A stretch of 64,000 nucleotides of DNA, from positions 62,001-126,000 of the forward strand of contig MU863968.1 of assembly GCA_033296885.1 (NCBI GenBank). Direction: 5' to 3'. A program made the position numbers and the translations under genes. The notes beneath the pieces were generated by a model. The model was given only the letters and a program-made list of their open reading frames with translations, ran no database searches and was not told the origin of the DNA. Within the stretch, counting starts at the first letter, position 1; each line of letters starts with the position of its first letter. The DNA is from Triangularia verruculosa (taxonomy: Eukaryota; Ascomycota; Sordariomycetes; Sordariales; Podosporaceae). Shown in pieces: positions 55,701 through 64,000 of the stretch.

Positions 55701-58322
55701 CCAACCTGCAGCATTGTCCGGCAGTTATTTTCTCACGAAGAACCCAACTGGATGGTTCAGAAACCAGAAGTCGAGGCGGGATGGGACGCGTACACGATGT
55801 CTTTTGATGGCCACACCGAGGAAGCTAGGACAGCAGCCTTCTCACACAGTGGGAAGTTGCTAAGTACGGGGTCGAAAGATGGGACGGTCAAGCTTTGGGA
55901 TACCGACACAGGCCGTTTCGTTGCAACCCTGGAAGACTGTTGCGGAGCTGTGGACATCGTCGCGTTCTCTCCACGAGATCGGCTAATCATCTCAGTGGCC
56001 TCCTATAACATATATGCTTTCCTCCGGCCGGAGCAAATTGAGGCGCCCGTTACAGTTACTCTTTGGAGCACTAGCTCTTATCAGCCTGTTACGACATTCA
56101 AGTCCCTTCGGGGTTTCCAGTCTCTTCTTTTCTCACAGTCTGGTCACTATCTTGTTATAGAAGATACCGAAACTCAGGTATTTGCGCAGGATCAGACACC
56201 CTTCGATTCGCCCCAGAGACCTCATTGCTGGGTTTGGGATCTGGATAGGTGCCATCTACCACCAGTTCCAATCAGCCAGGAGCCTGGGAGATGGCCAATT
56301 GCATTCTCGCGCAATGACAAGCTTGCCGTCGGCTCGGAAAACCTGATCGAGATCTGGATGTTGGCGCCACAAAATGCGGTACACACGATACTGATTGATA
56401 ACGGATCTTGGCCGCGCCTAGGCTGTTTTTCGCATGACAGCCAAAGATTTGCGTTTGTATCTGGGGATAGAACTATCCAAGTCTGGGATCTCACCAAGGG
56501 CTGTTCTTCATGGTCACTATATGGCCACGACGACACAATCAAGGGGATGGCCTTCTCTCATGACGACAGTCTTCTTCTTTCAAGCGATGGAGCGACCTCT
56601 AGGATCTGGGACCTGACAACAGGGCAATGCACGAATACAGCACAAAATGTTGACATAAATATTCTCGAGTATTTGAAGACCCAAGGCTTTTCACCTGAAT
56701 CCCAGGAATCTGCAGCATCCAGCGCACAGGGCGCACTTTGGGAGGCGGTCGTTAGCTACCACACCGACACTATCATGGAAGAAACCAATGTACTTAAGAA
56801 GGTATCTTTCGACTGTCGACGGTGTGCAATTGTTCCTGACATGACCCGCCAACGCGATGTGGTCGTCTTACGGGACCTCTTCCCCAGTCGAACGAAGGGC
56901 ACTGCTAGAAGCAGTGAATTTCAACTCCACGGTGGTTCACATGTTCTCGGCGCAGCCTTCTCGCCCGACGGGGCCTACTTGGCAACCACCGAAATGGCAT
57001 CCGCCTCTGAAAGACGAATCTGCGTCTGGGATCTTGCTGGGAATGGGAGTCTCTGCCCTCTTTGGGTTACGGATTACGAGGGTTTTATATCCAAGATATG
57101 GTTCGCCAATTATGGAACGAGCGGGCAATGCATCATGTATACGGATACGGACGAGGGAACTTTCTATGCTCGAGGTCTCATTACGGGCAAACTTGTCCAG
57201 AACATGCTAAGATTCGAGAACTTTCGACATTGGAGCTTGTCTGACAATGGTCGACTATGCGCAGCGACACTTGAGAAGGCTAATTCTGCCGACAGGGAGG
57301 ATGACAATGTTGACAAGAAGGGTGATGTTGTGGACCCTGAGGAGGAGGATCTCGACAGTGAGGCTGACGAGGTCCACATCTTCGACACAGAAACGGGCAA
57401 GCTATTGAAGCGACTAGAACTTTCACCCTACTTGATTCGCGGCGGTCGGACTTTTTCCCCCAACGATAAATATCTTGCCATGATTTATAGGGACTTACAA
57501 GAGGAGCCTGTCGTTGAGGGACAACTTGTCATTTGTGAGGTGGCATCCGGTCAATGCAGGGTTTTTGAGTCTCCAGATGGGACATGGCAATGTACAAGAT
57601 GGGGATGGGAAATTCCTGTCTTTTCACCCGACAGTAGCAAGATCGCGGGAGTTTCGGGAACAGGTCAAACAAGTGTCTGGGATATCGAAACTGGGCAATG
57701 CATAGGCTCGACTGAACCTTGCATCAGTTTGCCTGAACGTGGACTAGATCCAGCATTCGATTATCACCGTCTTGCTTTCTCTGCCGATAGCAATCAAATT
57801 GCCGTCGTTGGCAACACGAACCGGAAGATGAGGCTTTTCAACTTGGCAAGCGAGCGGTGTCTGGTAGAGCTCACACCCCCTACATACCCCAAGGATCCTA
57901 TCTCGAGTTTTCTAGATCTTACACCGCAGTTTCCCCTTACAAGTTTGCAACATGTCACATACAACGAAGAAACCGGGTCGTTCTCGGCCAACTTGGAGCG
58001 TGAGATATTCGTTCTACTGCCCCTCGCAAACTCGGGCACAGACGCCGAATCACACATGGACTCGCCATCAGACACTAACTCTGAGTTTGTGGCTCATTAT
58101 AAACCATGTGTATTTGGGGTGTCTGGAGATAATCATGACTGGGTTACCAAAAACGGCGAAAATATACTGTGGCTGCCAGGGGACTATCGCCTCCATAATT
58201 ACGGCTTGCCTCTGTGGGAAGAGGTGTCGAGTACTCTTGCATTGAGAACTAGCAGGAATGGAGTGGTTGTCATGAGATTTGCGCCAGATGTGGACGTGGA
58301 TGCGCGCCCTAGGTATACATAG
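52762..58322 (+). CDS. NLR-like STAND protein: NACHT_N, NACHT, WD40
   Basis: Three exons are inferred: 52762-53436, 53615-55519 and 55581-58322. Introns are an unusually long 178 bp and 61 bp; all junctions fall at codon boundaries and the product is 1773 aa. Residues about 125-335 match the fungal NWD NACHT-NTPase N-terminal domain (AEQFWDRAYDALKTENPKL; the splice joins CIALE to MLANPIES as in the family). The NACHT domain has Walker A GDPGKGKT at 416-423 and Walker B LVIDALDEC at about 521-529. A long linker (about 600-930) follows, then about 12 diverged WD40-like blades (for example STGSKDGTVKLWD and SVWDIETGQCIG) to the C-terminus. Such proteins act as fungal intracellular sensors in non-self recognition and regulated cell death; the trigger here is unknown. 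Unlike het-D/het-E-type genes, the WD repeats are not near-identical. Frames are intact, so the gene appears functional. Confidence 0.9.
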
Positions 58323-59708
58323 TTGGTACCATACCTAGGTATTGTCGGCAGATCTAAAATGGCTGACTGTCATCTCATGAAGACGTATCGACTTTCTCAT
58401 CAGGGTTATGAACAATCTTTACAATGGTATAGGCTATCTTTTAGGTGCCTTTGGCTATCGTTTAATACCTGTAGACTAGCGTTCATAGCTTGTGGCCGTT
58501 TCTTTTTCCACGCCTCCTAAGTGTCTTCTGCCTCTATCAATGACAAATACCTATTTAATCGATTTAGACTCTCGAGCCACATATTAAACACCGCCTTAGC
58601 CTGGCCAGAGAGCCAAAAAACCCTCGCACATGAACACGGTGAGCAAGAGATAAATAAGAAAGTACCCTAGATCGACGTCCTGTTGAGAATAAAATACAAG
58701 CTGCCTTATCGAGTACTCTTATACATGGCCCCTGAGCCCCTGAACCCCTGAATCTTCCCCCATCCCTGCAATTCCCACAATCACCTTTATATCATCATGT
58801 AGCCAGTCACGCCGTAGATAAACAAATTAATATTGTAAGCCAGAATCACACCTTTAATATGGTAGAAATGACTATTAACTATCTTCCCAGGGCTCGTTAT
58901 ATCTTTTAAGGTGTTTTCGATATTTTGCAAGACCTGTTTACTATCTATTAGGGCCTATCTTTTAAAGCCCATCAGCTTTTCCTCAAGGCCTATCAATTCT
59001 CTTCCAATGCTATATTCCCAATTTGAACTGCCAGTTCTTATGTCCAAGACGTGCCAGCCATACCCAAAACCAGTACTTGTTCCGGTAGGTAGTCTTATAG
59101 AGCTTTCCCAGAATTACACTGAGGACACTACCCGATGAACCTCACGGTATAATAAAACTAAGCAACAGACCAGACTGAACCTGGCTGAAATGGGCTTTTC
59201 TGAGTTAGCTGGTGGTTGCCTCGAACCACAGAAAACACCGGAAAAGCTCAACAATCGTCAGTGCTCGTATTAAACACGAGTAAGCATAGCTGTTAACAAA
59301 ACTCAAAGTTTCCAGCAAAGTCTTAGGGAAGCATCCTTTTAATCTTGTCTAAGTAGAAAACGCAGATAGGTATCAATTTCAAGATATAATGAAGAATCAA
59401 AACTATCCACGAAACAACCCCAACAAAACCCTCAACTTAAAACAACCAAAAAAACACAAAGGTATCATCCTCCATTTCTCAATCTTATTACAAGCCCCCC
59501 AAATAAACAAATTATCCTCTCCAAAACAAAACAAAATTTTCCACCTGTGTGCGTGTGCGTGCTATGTGCGCAAGTCCATTCTTTTTTGGTGCCCCCATTT
59601 TTTCCCAATCCCATAATCCCATGAACCAACCAAAAAGAACAGTAACAAACGCTCGCCGGCTATTTGAAACAAAGAAAATGACCAAAAAAAAGAACGGCAG
59701 TCCAAAGT
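58323..59708. other. Convergent AT-rich spacer with repeat copy B
   Basis: 1.39 kb between the NLR-like and histidine-phosphatase genes. It starts with a perfect palindrome ATACCTAGGTAT (58331-58342) and contains repeat copy B (58820-59057) in AT-rich sequence. The last few hundred bases, A-rich on the plus strand, are presumably the 3' UTR of the minus-strand phosphatase gene. No coding sequence was supported. Confidence 0.5.
58820..59057 (+). repeat. Decayed dispersed repeat, copy B
   Basis: Homologous to copy A at 17590-17815 in the same orientation, with transition-biased differences and a shared 21-bp identical core (58905-58925). It lies 0.5 kb downstream of the NLR-like gene. No ORF or terminal repeats are visible. 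Confidence 0.7.
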
Positions 59709-61747
59709 TCAGTAAACACTCCCCTGAATACTCTTATCCTCCGCCTCTGCCCTCATCAGCGCCTCATCGGCCTTCTCTGTTAGTGTCCTCGCCAACTCCA
59801 ACCCGTCAGCATTACTTCCACTCTCGTCCTCATCCTCATCTGGCGTCTCATGCTCCCCATCCGCCTCGTGGTCCCCATCGCTGCTCTGCCCAGCATCGCT
59901 GTGGCAGTCTCCCAACCTGTTAGCCCTCATGCCCCTTCCCATCCGGCTGTTATCTCTCTTGCTGCCAGGCCCAGTGTGAAAGACAGCACGATGAGAACCA
60001 GGCTTGAGATAATCATGTGCATGTGAGTGGTGATGGTGACTATGCTTGTGACGTTCGTCCTCTGACGAGTCAGCGTCATCCCCGCTGGCGACACTGTTAT
60101 GCCCGCTGTACGTCCCGCCAAAATCCCGTCCGACGTGGAGCTGCTGTACCGCGCCGCCGCCGTTGCTAAGATGGGGCGGTAGGCTGGGGCTCTTGAGCTG
60201 GCCACGTAATCGGTCGTCGACAGAGATAAAAGACGGCGTGCCGTCCGGACTAGATACCACCTCATCCCGGGCCTTGCTGATGTCGATTTTGGGACCCGTG
60301 ATAGAGATGTCAAAGGAGGGGTTAGGGCTGCCGTCTGCGCAAAGCGTAGTTGATGACTGAGACCAGAAAATCTTTTTGCCTGCCGGCCTTCGACTCACTA
60401 GTGTTGTGCTGTTGGCCGTGCCGTTGAAGGAAGGGTTGGTGAGGCCGACGGTCGCGGAGGGCGTTGCGTTGTTGTTCGTCGAGGAGGTGGAAGAAGTAGA
60501 GTTGTTCGTCTCAGCAGGGGGAGCAAGAGCAGCAGCACCATCGAAGGGAGAAGCGGTACCGTTCTTGACGGCTGTCACGTTGCTCCCACTCGTGTTGCTG
60601 TTGCTGTTGCTACCGCTGCTGTTCTCGCTGCCAGCCAGGCCGACAGCCTGGTTAGAGATGATATGGTCGTTCTTGACGAGGTCAGCCAGCGTCTGGCGGA
60701 TCTTGAAGTTCTTGTCGTGGTTGCAGCCGTTGGGACAGCCTCCCCACCGACGTCGAACTTCGACCATTGAGCCGGTGCGAGCAGGTTTCGAACTGTCCTT
60801 ACTCTTTCCATTCTCCTTTCCGCCCTCCACCTTGTCCTTGTCCTTCACCTCGGCTTCCTTCTCTCTGGCTGCCACTTCTATGGCGTTTTGCCTTTTTAGC
60901 TCGGACCATGTCCGTAGCTTGTTTTCTAGAATGTATTTGCCCGTGTTCATGTCTTGCCTCATGGTGAGGAATTCGCAGTGGTTTACGTTGCGGAGATCCT
61001 CAAAGTACTCGACACTGAAATGGTACCACTTCATGAGGAAGACACGAGACATGAGACCGTGAGTGACTGTTGGTGGTCATTATTAGCATCCCCATTTCTT
61101 TGGACGCCTCCTTTTCTCGACAAAAGGAAAAAAAGCATACCTAACACGCAGACACTGGGAAAGTCCTTATCCCCAAACTGTCTCCATAGACTCTCGTTGA
61201 AGCCGCTGACACGATCATAGGCATCCGCCGCGCTCTCGCCGTTGGGGATTCTGTAAAAGAAGTGACCATAGTCGGCACGCTCCTGCCACATCCTTTCCAT
61301 CTCGGCGCTGCATGGCTGGAAGTTGCCAAAATCTTGTTCGCGCAGTCTCGGCTCCTCGTAGACCTTGATCCTGTCCCTGTTGAAGTTGCTGTCTTCGGGC
61401 TCGTCACTCGTCAAGGTAGCGAGAATGCCTTCTGTCGTCTCTCTCGTCCGTCTGTATGGGCTGGTGAAGAACTGGAGGGTGTCGTCGGGCCGCAGCAGGT
61501 TCTTGAGCCTCCGGCCGGCTTCGTAGGCTTGTTGCCACCCATCTTGTGTGAGCTTGACTCTGTGATCGGGAATGGTCTGGTGGATGTCGCGGTTCTCTGA
61601 TGTGTCGATTGTTAGTCACACTGATCGTTTTACTACCCCTCCTTTTTTGCAACATGGGAATCTGCAGTGCGAGGCTGAGACATGTGACGTACTGTTGCCC
61701 TCCGACTGGGCGTGTCTGATAACGATGATAAGTCTTGGTTTCCCCAT
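59709..61747 (-). CDS. Histidine-phosphatase (phosphoglycerate-mutase-like, Det1-type) protein with long tail
   Basis: Three exons are inferred: 61747-61693, 61596-61141 and 61066-59709. Introns are 96 bp (donor GTACGT, acceptor CAG) and 74 bp (donor GTATGC, branch GCTAATAA, acceptor CAACAG). The product is 622 aa. The core (1 to about 230) has the catalytic RHAQSEGN motif with H12, phosphate-pocket arginines in SPYRRTRE (about 65-71), an EQDFGNFQ block, PNGESAADAYDRV, and the second histidine H173 in VTHGLMSR. This matches the yeast Det1 (YDR051C) group of acid-phosphatase-like members rather than glycolytic mutases. The remaining about 390 residues are Ser/Asn-rich, with a His-rich patch (about 503-515) and an acidic end; yeast Det1 is about 334 aa, so the tail is an extension. 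The start at 61747 gives MGKPRLIIVIRHAQ, although an in-frame upstream ATG at 61816 exists. Confidence 0.88.
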
Positions 61748-63542
61748 GATTGTGGCCTCCTTCTTCTTTACTGGGCGAATTGGGCCGTGTAGATAGCTGA
61801 TAGTTGGTGTTTGCAAAGATTGGAAAAAGGGTGGGTTGTTTCTTTGGTTAGAGGTGATACCTAGGCAGGTTGTTTCAAGTTGCCTTGTAGGTCAGGGGGG
61901 GCCTATCAAACAAGGTGGGGGATAAGGCGCAATGGTTGGTCTCAGATACCAACAAAATTGCAAAAGTAGATTGGAATGGAACGGCAGAATACAAGAGAAA
62001 GGGAAAATGGAAATAGCAGTCTCTTATTAAACAGTCACAGCTACCCAGCCTTTTGCAAAATGGATGCTCGATGCCATTCATTGGTATTACCAATGCGGTT
62101 CGTCACCAAGTGACCCCTGCCAATTACTCACTTTCCAAGTCGCTGCCAGTTGTTTTTCAGCAGGCTAAGCCTGGAACTGTGGGACGGTGGAACAGCAGTG
62201 GACACAGCAAACTCAAACCTGAAGTTGGGCATGACCCCGCTAGTTTTTCTGTCTGGAGGTGTCTGCATTTCGTTGGCCGGCCTGTGGCTTGGTATCTGGA
62301 CAGTACCCAAGATGCCGTGTCGTGTCTGCCTCTCCCTCTTTGCGCGCGCCTGATGATGGCAGTTGTCTGCATGTTTCTGACAGCTCTGCAGCTTTGGGCA
62401 TAAAAGCAGCACATGGGACCATTCTACCGCCCCTTCGCGCCACTTCTGGTGTCATCTCCTGAAGCGTAGGGCTGCCCGAGTTTTCTGCTAGCTGAGCCAG
62501 GAGAGTACCCGCCGAACCGGTGACCGCCTGATCGCCGTCGAATCAGACCGCCTCCCGAGGGAAGATCTACCCATCTGCCATCCGTCCAGATGTGTGGTAC
62601 AGGCCACCCCCGGCAGTTGACCCCATTCTGAATGATGGTTCCTGAAGCGCCCAGTCAGTTACCAAGCGCCTAAAACCAACCAACAACCAGTTCTACGTTT
62701 TTACCTAATATGCTTCCATTTCCAGCACATGCTCGTATTCTATTCATGATGCAAGATCACCACATGACATGCTGGATATTTCAGTTCAGTCTAGATCGAC
62801 GAATCTATGGGGCAAACGGAAGCCACGGGTGTTCACGTGCCCATGTCGCTGGATCTCGTTGCGGTTCCCCGGTGCCCCCTAAAAAATTGTGGCAGCAATT
62901 ACTGGATCGTGGCTGATGACGGGAACCCCGCCATTTGTCTTGGGACTGCCAAGAATCGTGGACAAAAACTGAGAATTCACCACTTGTCTCAACACATGCC
63001 TCTTCACTGGCACAGGACCAATCAACGGCTCTATCTCGTGGTCGTGATAGCTTCTCAAGTCCGACTCGAGCCGTGTAGCACGTAAGCCTTCCATTCCGTC
63101 CGTCACTCCCGTAGCCCGTAGCTCCCGAGCTCCCAAGAGATCTCCCTTACATTTTGTGCCAAGGAAGTCGAAGGGAACCACGAGGCTGAAGCCCCACCAT
63201 CAAAGTGACTCCTTTCTTGGCACCCAGCCAAGCTGGCCCAGGCTCCCGAATTTTTTTTGTAAGCCGCGGTCGCGCGTCCTCGTAACCTTGCCTTCGCCAA
63301 GCCGACCAATCCAGCTGCAAAGCTTCTCAACTCCAAGAAACCGCATCATCATCATCATCAGCATCACCAACATCACCCGCCCTGCCGTCTTTGTCGCAAG
63401 AGGCCCCACCAATTCAACTCAACTCACCATCACCGCCATATTCCCACCTATCCCCGGTTACCCCAATCCACAACCACCACCACCACCAGCCTCGTCAACA
63501 CCCATCCAGCCTCGCGATTCCACCACAACCACCACAACCACA
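61748..63542. promoter_or_regulatory. Divergent intergenic region upstream of the phosphatase and PRKRIP1-like genes
   Basis: 1.8 kb between two divergent genes. Near the right end, the presumed 5' UTR of the PRKRIP1-like gene contains CAT repeats (about 63342-63360) and CAC repeats (about 63474-63486). No additional gene or RNA was recognised. Confidence 0.4.
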
Positions 63543-64000
63543 ATGTCCAACCCCCCCCCATCAAAACGCCTCAAAACAACCCCCTCCACCTCCCTCCCCC
63601 CCAAGAAAAAACACAACCTCTCCCCCACCTCCCTCCAAGCCGCCACCCTCACCTCCCTCTTCGCAAACCCAGATAAACCCATCCCCCTCCCCCCCCTCGG
63701 CGGGCCCCTCAAAAAACCCCTCCCCCCTCCCCCCGAAATTGTCACCAACGTCCAGGGCTCCTCCGCCGGCGCGGGGTCAGGCGAGTTCCACGTCTACAAG
63801 GCCGCCCGCCGCCGGGAATACGAACGACTGAGGCAAATGGAGGAGGAAACCGCGGCGGAAAAAGCCCAGCGCGAGTTCGAGGAGGAGCGTCTCGAGCGGA
63901 AACGCAAGGACGAAGAAAAGACGAGGAAGAACAGGGAGAAGAGGAATAAGAAGAAGATGAATAAGGGCAAGGGTGGGAGTAAATCCGTGACGCCGCAGCC
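63543..64000 (+). CDS. PRKRIP1-like (DUF1168) spliceosomal protein, 3' end cut by window
   Basis: The frame is open from ATG at 63543 to the window end (152 complete codons) and is interrupted only by the edge. The N-terminus is Pro/Lys/Ser-rich. The family core follows: LFANPDKPIPLP, then PPPEIVTNVQGSSAGAGSGE and FHVYKAARRREYERL, which correspond closely to the human PRKRIP1 core (NPDKAVPIP; GSSAGAGSGEFHVYR). A long Glu/Lys/Arg-rich helix (about residue 105 onward) runs to the edge. PRKRIP1 is a small nuclear protein associated with the catalytic spliceosome (C complex), where its long helix bridges components. The first 60 codons are extremely C-rich on the coding strand. The start choice is supported by the immediate CCACAATG context and normal distance to the core. 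No introns are visible in the part present. Confidence 0.9.
   Translation, partial: MSNPPPSKRLKTTPSTSLPPKKKHNLSPTSLQAATLTSLFANPDKPIPLPPLGGPLKKPLPPPPEIVTNVQGSSAGAGSGEFHVYKAARRREYERLRQMEEETAAEKAQREFEEERLERKRKDEEKTRKNREKRNKKKMNKGKGGSKSVTPQ

Overview
This 64-kb window is nuclear DNA of a filamentous ascomycete (Pezizomycotina), most likely a Sordariomycete and plausibly from the Sordariales. The evidence is short introns (49-93 bp) with GTRNGT donors and CTAAC/CTRAY-like branch points, CT- and CA-rich 5' leaders, and fungus-restricted families (Ecl1, DUF7514, Rax1-type RGS, NACHT_N/NACHT/WD40 NLR-like protein). There is no operon-like packing. The genus is an inference; no rRNA, tRNA or other diagnostic marker was seen.

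Layout. 1-24.7 kb is ordinary gene-bearing sequence: the 3' end of an unrecognised gene, a CmcJ/AsaB-like oxidoreductase (-), a 2122-aa AT-hook protein (+), the proteasome lid subunit RPN6 (-) diverging from the ribosome-biogenesis WD40 protein SOF1 (+), a small secreted cysteine-rich hydrophobin-like protein spread over four exons (-), a Rax1-like RGS membrane protein (+), a DUF7514 protein (+) and an MFS sugar porter (+). From 24.7 to 52.8 kb there is about 28 kb with one supportable gene, a 136-aa Ecl1-family lifespan/starvation factor at 40.8 kb. The rest is mostly non-AT-rich, microsatellite-bearing DNA in which I see no homologous coding sequence. From 52.8 to 58.3 kb lies a 1773-aa STAND/NLR-like gene (NACHT_N, NACHT, diverged WD40 repeats). 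It is bordered by AT-rich sequence and by a decayed dispersed repeat that also occurs at 17.6 kb. The right end holds a histidine-phosphatase (Det1/phosphoglycerate-mutase-like) gene (-) and the 5' part of a PRKRIP1/DUF1168 spliceosomal protein (+), cut by the window edge.

Functionally the window mixes core housekeeping genes (proteasome, ribosome biogenesis, splicing) with accessory loci (orphan oxidoreductase, hydrophobin-like secreted protein, NLR-like gene). No gene cluster with a shared pathway is apparent. The items I find most worth following up are the hydrophobin-like gene, the ECL1-centred gene desert, the NLR gene with its decayed repeats, and the AT-hook protein with a repeated F-x-[FSN]-S-x-G-P-type motif.
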